Below, piece by piece: positions 1 to 9,580 of a stretch of 64,000 nt of DNA. This stretch comes from Pseudomonas allokribbensis (GTDB taxonomy: Bacteria > Pseudomonadota > Gammaproteobacteria > Pseudomonadales > Pseudomonadaceae), in the NCBI RefSeq assembly GCF_014863605.1, contig NZ_CP062252.1, positions 2,055,001 through 2,119,000 of the forward strand, given 5' to 3'. A program made the position numbers and the translations under genes. A model generated the notes under the pieces. The model was not told the origin of the DNA, did not search any database, and saw nothing but the letters and a program-made list of their open reading frames with translations. The stretch's first letter is position 1; each line of letters starts with the position of its first letter.

Positions 1-643
1 TCCAGATGCCGAACAGGATCACCAGCAATCCACCAGCCATGCGCACGCTGCGTTTGCGCAACAGCGCTGTGACCCGCTCGGCCGCGAGGCCGGTCGCCAG
101 CAATACCGGCCAGGTGCCGAGCCCGAAGGCGAGCATCAGCAAGGCACTGTCCAGTGCATTGCCCTGGCTGGCCGACCACAGCAACGTGCTGTAAACCAGC
201 CCGCACGGCAGCCAGCCCCACAGCGCGCCGAGCAGCAGCGCCCGGGGCAGACTCGACACCGGCAGCAGACGATTGGCGACAGGTTGAATGTAACGCCACA
301 GTCCGCGACCCAGGCTTTCGATGCGGGTCAGGCCGCTCCACCAGCCCGCCAGGTACAAGCCCATGGCGATCAGCAGCAACCCGGCGAGCACGCGCATGAA
401 CAACGCCGCAGGACTGTTGGCGACGGCCCAGCCGGCCAGCCCGATCAGCAGTCCCGCAGTGGCATAGCTGAGGATTCGTCCGAGGTTGTAGGCCAGCAGC
501 AATCGAAAGCGTCGGCTGCGTTGTTCCTTGGGAATCGCCAGGGTCAGCGCGCCCATCAGGCCGCCGCACATGCCCAGGCAATGCCCGCCACCGAGCAGGC
601 CGAGAATCAACGCAGACACCAACAGCGGCGCCAGTTCAAGCAT
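1..643 (-). CDS. TauE/SafE (sulfite exporter)-family membrane protein, partial (C-terminus beyond left edge)
   Basis: The frame is open from the ATG at 643 to the window edge, so only the N-terminal ~214 residues are seen. The start reads MLELAPLLVSALILG and continues with the small-residue-rich helix GLLGGGHCLGMCGGLMGAL. The HCxGMCGG pattern is typical of the UreH-like/TauE-SafE membrane proteins that follow ccoS in pseudomonads. It overlaps the end of ccoS by 8 bases, which suggests translational coupling in the ccoGHIS unit. The family is annotated as sulfite exporters, but the paired Cys/His motif and the position next to a copper P-type ATPase fit a metal- or redox-related role in oxidase assembly. 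That role is inference. The family call is fairly secure; the substrate is unknown. Confidence 0.8.
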   Translation of the reverse strand, partial: MLELAPLLVSALILGLLGGGHCLGMCGGLMGALTLAIPKEQRSRRFRLLLAYNLGRILSYATAGLLIGLAGWAVANSPAALFMRVLAGLLLIAMGLYLAGWWSGLTRIESLGRGLWRYIQPVANRLLPVSSLPRALLLGALWGWLPCGLVYSTLLWSASQGNALDSALLMLAFGLGTWPVLLATGLAAERVTALLRKRSVRMAGGLLVILFGIW

Positions 644-848
644 GGGGCGGCGCCTTGTCGTCCGGTTTGGCCGGGTTGGCTTCGTCCACCGCAGCGGTGT
701 GGTTCGGGTCCTGGTCGTCGAACAGGATGCTGTGGGCGGGGCCGTCGAGGTCGTCGTACTGGCCGCTGTCCACCGCCCAGAAGAAGATGTAGACGGCGAT
801 GGCCACGATCAGCAGCGCGGCCGGGATCATCACGTAGAGAGCTGGCAT
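636..848 (-). CDS. ccoS: cbb3-type cytochrome oxidase assembly protein CcoS
   Basis: This 70-residue protein begins MPALYVMIPAALLIV. It has one N-terminal membrane helix (about residues 4-24), then a short acidic, hydrophilic tail with SGQYDDLDGPAHSILFDD. The D-L-x-x-P-x-x-x-I-L-x-D pattern is typical of CcoS. CcoS is needed for cofactor insertion (heme b and CuB) into the cbb3 oxidase. The ATG at 848 is chosen over upstream in-frame starts because it puts the membrane helix at the N-terminus and matches the family length. The gene lies 22 bases after ccoI and overlaps the TauE/SafE gene. Confidence 0.93.
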   Translation of the reverse strand: MPALYVMIPAALLIVAIAVYIFFWAVDSGQYDDLDGPAHSILFDDQDPNHTAAVDEANPAKPDDKAPPHA

Positions 849-870
849 CTGTACTCCATGCCCGCGCGGC

Positions 871-3321
871 TCAGGCCGGCAGCGGGCGGGTTTCTGACGA
901 GGCGCTGACGGCCGGCGCACTCGGCAGGCGAGTCAGGCGCAGGGCGTTGAGCACCACGGTCAGCGAACTGATCGACATGCCGACGGCGGCCCACACCGGA
1001 GTGATCCAGCCGAGGGCGGCGAACGGCAACATGAGGCCATTGTACAGCGCGGCCCACAACAGGTTCTCGATGATCACCCGCCGTGTGCGACGGGCGAGCG
1101 AGAAGGCTTGTACGAGGGCGTCGAGACGGTTGGACAGCAACACCGCATCGGCACTGGTTTTCGCAAGATCAGTGGCCGAGCCCATCGCCACGCTGATGTC
1201 GGCGGCAGCCAATACCGGCACGTCGTTGACCCCGTCGCCAAGCATCAACACCTTGCGGCCGTCCTTGTGCAGTTGTTGCAGCACTTGCAGCTTGTCGTCC
1301 GGACGCAGACCGCCCCGGGCCTCGTCGATGCCCAGTTCGGCAGCGACACTGGCGACCATCGGCGAACTGTCGCCCGACAGCAGCAGCGTGTGCCAGCCGC
1401 GCGCCTTGCACGCGGCGAGCAGGGCCGGGGCGTCGGCGCGCAGGCGATCATCAAGGACGAACCAGGCCAGCGGCCCCTGAGCGTCACCGAGCAACAACCA
1501 TTGGCCCGGTTCATCGGGCATCGACGGTACAGGCGCGCCGCTCAGGTCGCAGACAAAATCGGCCTGACCGATACGCAAGCGCTGTGCTCCGACCAATCCT
1601 TCAAGCCCCAGCCCCGGAGTGCTGTGAACCTCTTCAGCGGCCAGCGGCGCCCGACCAAAGGCCCGGGCAATCGGGTGTTCCGAGCGGTTTTCCAGCGCGG
1701 CGGCCAGGCTCAGGCACTGATCGCTGTCGAGTGCGCCGAGCGGGCGTATCGAACGCAGCACCAGACGCCCCTCGGTGAGGGTGCCGGTCTTGTCGAAGAT
1801 CACGGTGTCGATCTGGTTCAGGCCTTCCAGCACATGACCGCGCGTGAGCAGCAGGCCGAGTTTGTGCAGGGTGCCGGTGGCGGCGGTGAGGGCGGTCGGC
1901 GTCGCCAGCGACAGCGCGCACGGGCAGGTGGCGACCAGCATTGCGAGGACGATCCAGAACGCCCGCGACGAATCCAGCTCCCACCACAACAGGCCGATGG
2001 CGGCCGCGGCGATCAACGACAGCAACAGGAACCACTGCGCGGCGCGGTCGGCGATTTCCGCCAGCCGAGGTTTTTCCGCCTGGGCGCGATCCAGCAGGCG
2101 GACGATGGCCGACAACCGCGTGTCCTGACCCAGCGCCTGCACTTCGACGGTCAGCGCACCTTCCACATTCAGCGTGCCGGCGGTGACTGCATCGCCCAAT
2201 GTGCGCGGCTGTGGCAGGTATTCGCCGGTCAGCAGCGACTCATCAATACTCGACTGGCCGTCGAGGATCTTGCCGTCCGCCGGCAGCACAGAACCCGGTT
2301 GAACCAGCACCCGGTCACCAAGGCGCAGTTCGCTGAGCAGGATGCGTTCGCTCTGGCCGGCGTCGTCGAGGCGCAGGCACGAAGCCGGCAATAGATTGAC
2401 CAGTTGCGCGGTGGCAGCGGCGGTGCGTTCCCGGGCGCGGCGTTCCAGATAGCGCCCGGCCAACAGGAACAGGGCGAACATGCCCACCGCGTCGAAATAC
2501 AGCTCGCCGACCCCGGTGATCGAGGTCCAGATCCCGGCGACATAAGCCGCACCGATCGCCAGCGAGACCGAGACGTCCATGGTCAGGTGGCGAGTGCGTA
2601 AATCGCGCATGGCGCCTTTGAAAAACGGTGCGCAGCTGTAGAACACGATCGGTGTGGTGAGGAACAGCGCGACCCAGCGCAGGATGGTGTGCAACTCGGG
2701 GCTGAGGTCGATGTTGAATTCCGGCCATGTCGCCATGGTCGCCATCATCGCCTGGAACCACAGCAGCCCGGCGACCCCGAGTTGGCGCAGGGCGAGGCGG
2801 TTTTCGCTGGCCAGTTGTTCGCTGGCGCGGTCGGCCTGATACGGGTGCGCGGCGTAGCCGATGTGGCGCAGTTCGCCGAGGATCTGGCTCAGCGGCAATT
2901 GGGCGTCAGCCCAGCGCACGTGCAAGCGATGGTTGGACAGGTTCAACCGCGCCTCGGCCACGGCGGGCAGCGTGCGCAGGTGTTTCTCGATCAGCCAGCC
3001 GCACGCGGCGCAACTGATGCCTTCCATCAACAGGGTGGTTTCGGCCAGTTCGCCTTCGTGGCGAACGAAAGGTTGTTGCACGTCGGCGCGGTCGTACAGC
3101 GCCAGCTCATCCACCAGTTGCACCGGCAATGCTTCGGGGTTGGCCGAGGCTTCGCTGCGGTGCTGGTAATAACTTTCCAGCCCGCCAGCGACGATGGCTT
3201 CGGCCACGGCCTGACAGCCGGGGCAGCAGAACTCGCGGGACTCCCCGAGGACGACGGCGGTGAAGCGGCTGCCCGTCGGAACGGGCAGGGCACAGTGGTA
3301 GCAGGGGAGTGGGGTGGTCAT
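871..3321 (-). CDS. ccoI: Copper-transporting P1B-type ATPase CcoI (FixI)
   Basis: This 816-residue heavy-metal P-type ATPase supplies copper for the CuB centre of cbb3 oxidase. Near the N-terminus is a Cys-rich segment, CYHCALP (about residues 6-12), extended by a CCPGC motif. A heavy-metal-associated domain with the GISCAACGWL metal site lies at about residues 100-112. The membrane metal site ATCPCALS (the CPC motif), the phosphorylation loop DKTGTLTEG and the hinge GDGVNDVPVL follow in the expected order, so all catalytic elements are intact. The ATG at 3321 is 11 bases after the ccoH stop. The position inside ccoGHIS is the classical one, which separates it from a housekeeping copper-efflux CopA. 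Confidence 0.96.
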   Translation of the reverse strand: MTTPLPCYHCALPVPTGSRFTAVVLGESREFCCPGCQAVAEAIVAGGLESYYQHRSEASANPEALPVQLVDELALYDRADVQQPFVRHEGELAETTLLMEGISCAACGWLIEKHLRTLPAVAEARLNLSNHRLHVRWADAQLPLSQILGELRHIGYAAHPYQADRASEQLASENRLALRQLGVAGLLWFQAMMATMATWPEFNIDLSPELHTILRWVALFLTTPIVFYSCAPFFKGAMRDLRTRHLTMDVSVSLAIGAAYVAGIWTSITGVGELYFDAVGMFALFLLAGRYLERRARERTAAATAQLVNLLPASCLRLDDAGQSERILLSELRLGDRVLVQPGSVLPADGKILDGQSSIDESLLTGEYLPQPRTLGDAVTAGTLNVEGALTVEVQALGQDTRLSAIVRLLDRAQAEKPRLAEIADRAAQWFLLLSLIAAAAIGLLWWELDSSRAFWIVLAMLVATCPCALSLATPTALTAATGTLHKLGLLLTRGHVLEGLNQIDTVIFDKTGTLTEGRLVLRSIRPLGALDSDQCLSLAAALENRSEHPIARAFGRAPLAAEEVHSTPGLGLEGLVGAQRLRIGQADFVCDLSGAPVPSMPDEPGQWLLLGDAQGPLAWFVLDDRLRADAPALLAACKARGWHTLLLSGDSSPMVASVAAELGIDEARGGLRPDDKLQVLQQLHKDGRKVLMLGDGVNDVPVLAAADISVAMGSATDLAKTSADAVLLSNRLDALVQAFSLARRTRRVIIENLLWAALYNGLMLPFAALGWITPVWAAVGMSISSLTVVLNALRLTRLPSAPAVSASSETRPLPA

Positions 3322-3332
3322 CAGGAACAGGC

Positions 3333-3872
3333 TTATTTCTTCAGGTCTTCAGCACCTTGCAGCGGTTCATCACCCAACAACAAATCCTTGTCATGGCTGA
3401 CTACTTCTTCTTCAAACATCCGCCACACGTGATCGTCCTGCGAACCCAGCAGTTCCACAAAGCGCCGGCCTTCGATCTTGTCGCTCAACTGGCCAATATA
3501 GCGGCCGGTTTCGGTTTCACTGCGGGTCAGGACAATCTTGCGATCCTTGTCCGGCTGGGTCGGCGAGATCAGGTTCAGCTCAAGGGTCTTCGGCTGGCTG
3601 TTGCCGCTCAACCGCAGATCGACTTCACCGGTGACGTCATCCAGATGCACGGCAGCGCGCATCTTCAGGTTCTGCGCCAGCAGTTCGCGATCCAGCGAAC
3701 GGTTGATGCCTTTGCCGGCCTCGTAGTAGTTGTCGTTGACCAGGTTGTCCGGGTTGTTTACCGCAATGGTCACCATGGACAGCGTCAGGGTCACCGAGCA
3801 GGCCAGAATCCCGATGATGATCCATGGCCAGAGATGCTTGTACCAAGGGCTTGCGGCGTTTGCTGCGGGCAT
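3333..3872 (-). CDS. ccoH: FixH/CcoH family cbb3 oxidase assembly protein
   Basis: This 179-residue protein begins MPAANAASPWYKHLWPW. It has one strong N-terminal membrane helix (about residues 15-40), followed by the FixH signature region NLVNDNYYEAGKGINRSLDRE. The rest is a periplasmic beta-rich domain. FixH/CcoH works with the CcoI copper pump during cbb3 assembly and is stable only with it. The ATG at 3872 is preferred over an upstream in-frame TTG at 3887 because a GAGAG Shine-Dalgarno sequence sits directly upstream of it. It lies 11 bases downstream of ccoG and 11 bases upstream of ccoI, so the genes form a tight operon. Confidence 0.93.
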   Translation of the reverse strand: MPAANAASPWYKHLWPWIIIGILACSVTLTLSMVTIAVNNPDNLVNDNYYEAGKGINRSLDRELLAQNLKMRAAVHLDDVTGEVDLRLSGNSQPKTLELNLISPTQPDKDRKIVLTRSETETGRYIGQLSDKIEGRRFVELLGSQDDHVWRMFEEEVVSHDKDLLLGDEPLQGAEDLKK

Positions 3873-3883
3873 GTTCAGTTCTC

Positions 3884-5299
3884 TCAACGATTTTGTGGGC
3901 CGATGAACCGGCTCTTGGCTTCTACGTGGACGCTGTCGTCATCGGCATCCTTGAGGATGAATTTCACCTCGTTGGTGCTCGACGGCAGTTGTTCGGGCGC
4001 GCTCGACAGCTCGACCGGCATGCTGAAGATTTCCCCGGCCGGCACCTTGATCTCGCGCTTGCCTTGCAGGCGCAGATCCGGCAATCCGGCGGCTTCCAGC
4101 ACGTAAGTGTGGTCGCGCTGATCCTTGTTCATGATCTTCAGGCTGTAGACGTTTTCGATCCGGCCTTCCGCGTTTTCACGGTACAGCACACGATCCTTGC
4201 TGACGTCGAAGCCTACCAGCGAACGCATGAAGAAGGCCGTCACCAGCAGACTGATCATCGCCAGCAGCACCACGGCATAACCGATCAGGCGTGGACGCAG
4301 TTTATGGGTCTTCTGGCCGGACAGGTTGTGTTCGGTGGTGTAGCTGATCAGCCCGCGCGGGTAATCCATTTTGTCCATGATGCTGTCACAGGCGTCGATG
4401 CACGCGGCGCAGCCGATGCACTCGATCTGCAGGCCGTCGCGGATGTCGATGCCGGTCGGGCAAACCTGGACGCACATGGTGCAGTCGATGCAGTCGCCCA
4501 GGCCCTGAGCCTTGTAGTCGACGCCTTTCTTGCGCGGGCCACGGCTTTCGCCGCGACGCGGGTCGTAGGAAACGATCAGGGTGTCCTTGTCGAACATCAC
4601 GCTCTGGAAGCGCGCATACGGACACATGTAGATGCACACCTGCTCACGCAGCCAACCGGCGTTGCCGTACGTGGCGAGGGTGAAGAAACCGACCCAGAAA
4701 TACGACCAGCCATCGGCCTGGCCGGTGAAGAACTCGAACACCAGTTCGCGGATCGGCGAGAAGTAGCCGACAAAGGTCATGCCGGTGACGAAACCGATCA
4801 GCAGCCACAGTGCGTGCTTGGAGAATTTGCGCAGGAATTTGTTGGCGCTCATCGGCGCCTTGTCGAGCTTGATGCGCTGGTTGCGGTCGCCTTCGGTGAC
4901 CTTCTCGCACCACATGAAAATCCATGTCCACACGCTTTGCGGACAGGTATAGCCGCACCAGACCCGGCCGGCATACACCGTGATGAAGAACAGGCCGAAC
5001 GCGGCAATGATCAGCAGGCCCGAGAGCAGAATGAAATCCTGCGGCCAGAAGGTCGCGCCGAAGATGAAGAACTTGCGTTCCGGCAGGTTCCACCACACCG
5101 CCTGATGGCCGCCCCAGTTCAGCCAGACCGTTCCGAAATACAACAGGAACAAGGCAGCGCCGCCCATCATCCGCAGATTGCGGAACAGGCCGGTGAAAGC
5201 ACGGGTGTAGATTTTTTCTCGAGAGGCGTAAAGGTCGACGCTGTTGTTCGCGTTCTTGTTGGGGGGCGTGACGTCGTGTACCGGAATCTGATTACTCAT
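3884..5299 (-). CDS. ccoG: Cytochrome c oxidase accessory protein CcoG (FixG), polyferredoxin-like
   Basis: This ~471-residue membrane-bound iron-sulfur protein begins MSNQIPVHDV; an ATG one codon upstream (5302) is equally possible. It has several membrane helices, a CGYTCPQSVW motif in the membrane part, and two 4Fe-4S clusters in the soluble part (CIDCTMCVQVCP and CIGCAACIDAC). A C-terminal immunoglobulin-like FixG domain follows. CcoG is thought to act as a cupric reductase in copper delivery to cbb3 oxidase. It is first in the ccoGHIS unit and has its own upstream Anr-type box at 5467-5480. Confidence 0.96.
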   Translation of the reverse strand: MSNQIPVHDVTPPNKNANNSVDLYASREKIYTRAFTGLFRNLRMMGGAALFLLYFGTVWLNWGGHQAVWWNLPERKFFIFGATFWPQDFILLSGLLIIAAFGLFFITVYAGRVWCGYTCPQSVWTWIFMWCEKVTEGDRNQRIKLDKAPMSANKFLRKFSKHALWLLIGFVTGMTFVGYFSPIRELVFEFFTGQADGWSYFWVGFFTLATYGNAGWLREQVCIYMCPYARFQSVMFDKDTLIVSYDPRRGESRGPRKKGVDYKAQGLGDCIDCTMCVQVCPTGIDIRDGLQIECIGCAACIDACDSIMDKMDYPRGLISYTTEHNLSGQKTHKLRPRLIGYAVVLLAMISLLVTAFFMRSLVGFDVSKDRVLYRENAEGRIENVYSLKIMNKDQRDHTYVLEAAGLPDLRLQGKREIKVPAGEIFSMPVELSSAPEQLPSSTNEVKFILKDADDDSVHVEAKSRFIGPQNR

Positions 5300-5466
5300 C
5301 ATTGCATCCCACGGCAGTGGAAAAATGCCTCGGTCGATACGTGCCGGCCGGGGTCAAAAAGGGGTGTTGCGGTGGCGCAATGATACGCCTGTCATGCCGA
5401 CGAACGGGTGCGACCTTTGGTCGCGTTGGGGAAAAATCTTGAATGGTGTAGCGAATGTAACAAAGC

Positions 5467-5480
5467 ATGATGCAGATCAA
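5467..5480 (-). promoter_or_regulatory. Anr (FNR-type) box upstream of ccoG
   Basis: On the minus strand this reads TTGAT-CTGC-ATCAT. It matches the TTGAT-N4-ATCAA consensus at nine of ten half-site positions. It lies about 170 bases upstream of the ccoG start. A weak -10 candidate (CAAGAT, about 5436-5441) sits at the distance expected for a class II Anr promoter. Low-oxygen induction of ccoGHIS is therefore likely. Confidence 0.6.
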
Positions 5481-5557
5481 TTGACTATAGACGATCCTTG
5501 CTCCCGTTCTCGCGAACGAGCCCCCGGAATGCGCTGACATGACTGTCTGGAGCGGCA

Positions 5558-5734
5558 TCAAACCAGTTTTCCACCTCCGAGACTGTCCAGTCCGCTGCCG
5601 TTACTCTTCTTGGCGCGTTCGACTGTTTTTGTTTTGTCGTTGGCAGGGGGCTCTGTAGGTGTGGTTTGAACTTCCGGATAGATGTAAAGGAAATCGTCAT
5701 GGAGTTGAACGCAGTCGTGATCAGATTCTCGCAT
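5558..5734 (-). CDS. Small hypothetical protein
   Basis: This 58-codon frame starts MRESDHDCVQLHDD and ends SLGGGKLV. No family is recognised. The support is a well-placed AAGGAAG Shine-Dalgarno sequence, 7 bases before the ATG at 5734, and a hydrophilic, low-complexity-free composition. It lies between the cco1 operon terminator and the ccoG promoter, on the same strand, and the ccoG Anr box is just downstream of its stop. It could be a real short protein of the DUF6124-neighbour kind common in pseudomonads, or chance. Longer upstream extensions of this frame have no ribosome site. Confidence 0.4.
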   Translation of the reverse strand: MRESDHDCVQLHDDFLYIYPEVQTTPTEPPANDKTKTVERAKKSNGSGLDSLGGGKLV

Positions 5735-5836
5735 TGGTTTTCTTCCTTGAGGTCCGTGTGTCGAACGACAAGCTACAGGGCACCTCATTAAGCGTCCATT
5801 GAGCATTCGTCTCAAATCATGAAAGGCCAGAATGCA

Positions 5837-5870
5837 AACGGCCCCGCCAATTCTCATTGGCGGGGCCGTT
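5837..5870. terminator. Hairpin terminator after ccoP1
   Basis: A perfect 15-bp inverted repeat (AACGGCCCCGCCAAT and its complement) has a 4-base TCTC loop and starts 22 bases past the ccoP1 stop. The T-tract is poor on both strands, but the stem is very stable. It probably separates the ccoNOQP-1 transcript from ccoG. Confidence 0.75.
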
Positions 5871-5891
5871 CTTTTGCTTCAAGCGTTGGCC

Positions 5892-6875
5892 TTACTGAGC
5901 CTCGGCTTCCGGTGCTTTTTCACCATGGGACAGGCTGTAAACATAAGCCGCCAGCAGGTGAACCTTGTCGTTGCCTTGCAGTTGTTCCTGGGCAGGCATC
6001 TGGCCCTGACGGCCGTAACGGATGGTCTGCTGCAGTTGCGCGAAGCTCGAACCGTAGATGAACGCGGCCGGGTGAGTCAGGTTGGGTGCGCCCATTGCTG
6101 GCGTGCCTTTGCCTTCCGGACCGTGGCAGGCCACGCAGTTGGTCGCGAACAGTTTCTGGCCGGCAACCGGGTCAGCCTTGGTGCCTTCCGGCAGCTTGCG
6201 GCCATCGAGGTTGGTCAGCACGAATGCCGCCACGTCGGCTACGCCTTGCTCACCAATGACTTCAGCCCAGGCTGGCATCACGGCGTGACGACCGCCCATG
6301 ATGGTGGTCTTGATGGTTTCCGGCTCGCCGCCCCAGCGCCAGTCGGCGTCGGTCAGGTTAGGGAAACCATAAGCGCCCTTGGCGTCGGAACCGTGGCAGA
6401 CCGAGCAGTTGGAGGCGAACAGACGGCCGCCCATCTTCAGGGCTTGCGGATCCTTCGCTACTTCTTCGATCGGCATGGCGGCGAACTTGGCGAAGATCGG
6501 ACCAAACTTGGCGTCCGAACGAGCCATTTCCTTTTCCCACTCGTGAACGCCGGTCCAGCCGGTCTGGCCGTTGGCGAACGCGGTCTGCTTGTCGTTATCG
6601 AGGTAGTTGTAGCCCGGCAGCAGACCTTTCCAGTTGCCCAGGCCCGGGTACAGCACCAGATAACCCAGAGCGAAGACGATGGTGCCCACGAACAGCATGA
6701 ACCACCATTTCGGCAGCGGGTTGTCGTACTCCTCGATCCCGTCGAAGGAGTGGCCGACCGTCTCGTCGGTCTGCTCGGCGCGCTGACCCTTGCGGGTCGA
6801 CAGCAACAGCCAGGTCAGGGAAAAGATCGTACCGAGACTGAGGACTGTGACGTACAGACTCCAGAATGTAGTCAT
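5892..6875 (-). CDS. ccoP: cbb3-type cytochrome c oxidase subunit III, CcoP1 (diheme)
   Basis: This 327-residue diheme c-type subunit passes electrons from soluble cytochrome c to CcoO. Two membrane helices are visible (about residues 4-26 and 56-76). The [14 protein letters not shown] segment typical of CcoP lies between them. Two class I cytochrome c domains follow with heme sites CSVCHG and CVACHG. The ATG at 6875 overlaps the ccoQ stop in an ATGA arrangement and has AGGAG upstream. This copy is the one adjacent to ccoG, corresponding by position to the cco-1 operon of P. aeruginosa. Confidence 0.96.
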   Translation of the reverse strand: MTTFWSLYVTVLSLGTIFSLTWLLLSTRKGQRAEQTDETVGHSFDGIEEYDNPLPKWWFMLFVGTIVFALGYLVLYPGLGNWKGLLPGYNYLDNDKQTAFANGQTGWTGVHEWEKEMARSDAKFGPIFAKFAAMPIEEVAKDPQALKMGGRLFASNCSVCHGSDAKGAYGFPNLTDADWRWGGEPETIKTTIMGGRHAVMPAWAEVIGEQGVADVAAFVLTNLDGRKLPEGTKADPVAGQKLFATNCVACHGPEGKGTPAMGAPNLTHPAAFIYGSSFAQLQQTIRYGRQGQMPAQEQLQGNDKVHLLAAYVYSLSHGEKAPEAEAQ

Positions 6876-7057
6876 TCTTTGTTACTCCTAGAAGCTTGCT
6901 CGACGTGCTTGATGGCTTCGGGATCATCCGCGAAGGGCAGCAAGGTCGCGTCTTCAAACTCCGACTTGCGCTTGGGGCTGAACACCCACAACGCCAGACC
7001 GATGAAGGCAACCATCACGACAACGGTGCCCAGGCCTCGAATCATCCCGATATCCAT
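6872..7057 (-). CDS. ccoQ: cbb3-type cytochrome c oxidase subunit IV, CcoQ1
   Basis: This ~61-residue single-helix protein begins [18 protein letters not shown] and ends in a charged tail ([16 protein letters not shown]). CcoQ stabilises the cbb3 complex. The ATG at 7057 is chosen; a GTG three codons upstream (7066) overlaps the ccoO stop and cannot be excluded. It lies between ccoO and ccoP with overlapping or near-overlapping ends, as usual for these operons. Confidence 0.9.
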   Translation of the reverse strand: MDIGMIRGLGTVVVMVAFIGLALWVFSPKRKSEFEDATLLPFADDPEAIKHVEQASRSNKE

Positions 7058-7062
7058 CCAGA

Positions 7063-7671
7063 TCACCGTTTGCTTTTGATGATGGTGCCCAGGCCTTGCA
7101 GATAGGCCACCAGCGCGTCCATTTCGGTTTTACCCTTCACAGCGTCTTTTGCACCGGCAATGTCTTCGTCGGTGTAAGGGACGCCGAGCGTGCGCAACAC
7201 TTCCATTTTCTTGGCCGTGTCTTTGCCGTCGAGCTTGTTTTCCACGAGGAACGGGTAAGCCGGCATTTTCGACTCAGGCACAACGTTGCGCGGGTTGTAC
7301 AAGTGCGCACGCTGCCAGTCATCGGAGTAACGACCGCCGACACGGGCCAGGTCCGGGCCGGTACGTTTGGAACCCCACAGGAACGGGTGATCCCAGACGC
7401 TTTCACCGGCGACCGAGTAGTGGCCGTAGCGTTCGGTTTCGGCACGGAACGGACGGATCATCTGCGAGTGGCAGCCGACACAGCCGTTGGCGATGTAAAC
7501 GTCGCGGCCTTCCAGTTCAAGGGCGGTGCGCGGCTTCATGCCTTCGACCGGCTTGTTGGTGACGTCCTGGAAAAACAGCGGAACGATTTGGGTCAGGCCA
7601 CCGACGCTGACGGCGATGACCATGAAGAAGGCCAGCAGGCCAATATTCTTCTCGACAGCTTCATGCTTCAT
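7063..7671 (-). CDS. ccoO: cbb3-type cytochrome c oxidase subunit II, CcoO1 (monoheme)
   Basis: This 202-residue monoheme c-type subunit begins [18 protein letters not shown]. It has one membrane helix (about residues 10-30) and then the heme site [12 protein letters not shown]. The [30 protein letters not shown] block is split here only for description ([18 protein letters not shown], then [12 protein letters not shown]); it is diagnostic for CcoO. The ATG overlaps the ccoN stop by one base. Lys-rich AIKSKR-like C-termini are shared with the second copy. Confidence 0.96.
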   Translation of the reverse strand: MKHEAVEKNIGLLAFFMVIAVSVGGLTQIVPLFFQDVTNKPVEGMKPRTALELEGRDVYIANGCVGCHSQMIRPFRAETERYGHYSVAGESVWDHPFLWGSKRTGPDLARVGGRYSDDWQRAHLYNPRNVVPESKMPAYPFLVENKLDGKDTAKKMEVLRTLGVPYTDEDIAGAKDAVKGKTEMDALVAYLQGLGTIIKSKR

Positions 7672-9113
7672 CAGTGAGCTCCAACTACGGCGATCTTGGC
7701 GGCGGCTTCAGCTTCAGCCGGGTCCGAGGCGCGAACGGTGCGCCACACGTTGTAGGCCATCAGGAACATGCCGCTGGCGAAGAACGCACCGCCCAGGGCA
7801 CGAACGATGTAGCCAGGGTGGCTGGCCTGCAGCGCTTCAACGAACGAGTAGGTGAGGGTGCCGTCGTCGTTGATTGCACGCCACATCAGGCCTTGAGTGA
7901 TGCCGTTGACCCACATCGAAGCGATGTACAGCACGGTACCGATGGTCGCGAGCCAGAAGTGCGCGTTGATCAGACCGACGCTGTGCATCTGCGCACGGCC
8001 GAACAGTTTCGGGATCATGTGGTAGATCGCGCCGATCGAGATCATCGCTACCCAGCCGAGCGCGCCGGCGTGTACGTGGCCGATGGTCCAGTCGGTGTAG
8101 TGCGAGAGCGAGTTGACGGTCTTGATCGCCATCATCGGACCTTCGAAGGTCGACATGCCGTAGAACGCCAAGGAGACCACGAGGAAACGCAGGATCGGGT
8201 CGGTGCGCAGCTTATGCCAGGCGCCCGACAGGGTCATCATGCCGTTGATCATGCCGCCCCAGCTTGGTGCCAGCAGGATGATCGACATCGCCATGCCCAG
8301 CGATTGCGCCCAGTCCGGCAGCGCGGTGTAGTGCAGGTGGTGCGGGCCGGCCCAGATGTACAGGGTGATCAGCGCCCAGAAGTGCACGATCGACAGGCGA
8401 TAGGAGTAGATCGGACGTTCGGCCTGTTTCGGCACGAAGTAGTACATCATCCCCAGGAAGCCGGTGGTCAGGAAGAAACCCACGGCGTTGTGGCCGTACC
8501 ACCACTGGATCATCGCGTCGGTCGCACCGGCATAGGCCGAGTAGGACTTGAAGAAGCTGACCGGCAGCGAGGCGTGGTTGACGATGTGCAGCATCGCGGT
8601 CACGACGATGAACGCGCCGTAGAACCAGTTACCCACGTAGATGTGTTTGGTCTTGCGCTTGGTGATGGTGCCGAAGAACACCAGACCGTAGGTGACCCAG
8701 ACAATGGCCAGCAGAATGGCGAGGGGCCATTCCAGTTCCGCGTATTCCTTGGTGGTGGTGTAACCCAGCGGCAGGGTAATGATCGCGCCGACGATGACCG
8801 CTTGCCATCCCCAGAAGGTGAAGGCCGCGAGGCTGTCGGAAATCAGTCGCGTCTGGCAGGTTCGCTGCACGACATAGTAGGAAGTGGCAAACAGTGCACA
8901 ACCACCGAAGGCGAAAATCACCAGGTTTGTGTGCAACGGGCGCAGGCGTCCAAAGCTCGTCCACGGCAGACCGAAGTTCAACTCCGGCCAGACCAGTTGC
9001 GAGGCAATGAAGACACCGAGCCCCATGCCAAGGATCCCCCAGACCACCGTCATGATGGCGAACTGGCGGACTACCTTATAGTTATAAGCAGTCGGACTGA
9101 TTGCTGTGCTCAT
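7671..9113 (-). CDS. ccoN: cbb3-type cytochrome c oxidase subunit I, CcoN1 (catalytic)
   Basis: This 480-residue polytopic heme-copper oxidase subunit I holds heme b and the heme b3-CuB site. About 12 hydrophobic segments are seen. Conserved His-bearing stretches include [24 protein letters not shown] and [14 protein letters not shown], matching the cbb3 metal-ligand regions. It begins [18 protein letters not shown], the usual start of pseudomonad CcoN1, and ends [14 protein letters not shown]. It is first in the ccoN1-O1-Q1-P1 operon, which runs with 1-4 base overlaps. Confidence 0.97.
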   Translation of the reverse strand: MSTAISPTAYNYKVVRQFAIMTVVWGILGMGLGVFIASQLVWPELNFGLPWTSFGRLRPLHTNLVIFAFGGCALFATSYYVVQRTCQTRLISDSLAAFTFWGWQAVIVGAIITLPLGYTTTKEYAELEWPLAILLAIVWVTYGLVFFGTITKRKTKHIYVGNWFYGAFIVVTAMLHIVNHASLPVSFFKSYSAYAGATDAMIQWWYGHNAVGFFLTTGFLGMMYYFVPKQAERPIYSYRLSIVHFWALITLYIWAGPHHLHYTALPDWAQSLGMAMSIILLAPSWGGMINGMMTLSGAWHKLRTDPILRFLVVSLAFYGMSTFEGPMMAIKTVNSLSHYTDWTIGHVHAGALGWVAMISIGAIYHMIPKLFGRAQMHSVGLINAHFWLATIGTVLYIASMWVNGITQGLMWRAINDDGTLTYSFVEALQASHPGYIVRALGGAFFASGMFLMAYNVWRTVRASDPAEAEAAAKIAVVGAH

Positions 9114-9197
9114 TCTAAGGTTCCACGGTTTGGGTGTTTTATTAGGATTAAAATCGGCCGCAAGTATGTAGAAAGCAGGGGGTCAATGCAACGCGCC

Positions 9198-9211
9198 ATG
9201 ACCTGGGTCAA
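9198..9211 (-). promoter_or_regulatory. Degenerate Anr box upstream of ccoN1
   Basis: On the minus strand this reads TTGAC-CCAG-GTCAT, a variant of TTGAY-N4-RTCAA with one outer mismatch. Its centre is about 91 bases upstream of the ccoN1 ATG. A TACATA-like -10 lies about 30 bases downstream (9167-9172). It is weaker than the box before ccoN2, which would fit the higher basal expression known for the cco-1 operon in P. aeruginosa. Confidence 0.45.
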
Positions 9212-9553
9212 TGCTTTCCAACGCTGATTCTGCGGCCTTTCCATGCGCCGCGTAAGGACAAAATTGCCCTCGGGCAAAATGTCGCAGCGGACGAAAAAAG
9301 CGAGGGGTCCCGGTCGGATGTAACGGGGTGTGTTCGAACGCTCGGTTCGGGTGACGGACGGTAATCGGCACGACAGCCGGTATCTACCGGCCTTTGCGGC
9401 CATGTCAGTCAGCCGATTCGTTCAACGCCTCGCTCAGGGTCGACCTGGAACCGGCACGGGCCAGTCCGCATCGAGCAAGCGTAGACCCGAATCCGGGTAA
9501 CCGAAAGGAGAGGGGGTGATGGGGTGCGACAATGCGTCGCAAAGAGGCTGGAA

Positions 9554-9580
9554 ACTGCCGCACTGGAAACGTGCGGCAGT
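9554..9580 (-). terminator. Hairpin terminator after ccoP2
   Basis: A perfect 10-bp inverted repeat (ACTGCCGCAC and its complement) has a 7-base loop and starts 18 bases past the ccoP2 stop. A short TTTCC follows on the minus strand. Confidence 0.65.

Noticed and set aside
284..3432. Plus-strand open frames across the ccoS-ccoI region.
   Set aside because: They mirror the cco genes on the other strand. Only the minus-strand frames show CcoI/CcoS motifs.
5558..5857. Longer version of the small ORF starting at 5,857.
   Set aside because: The upstream start lies in the cco1 terminator region and lacks a ribosome site; the internal ATG at 5,734 has a strong one.
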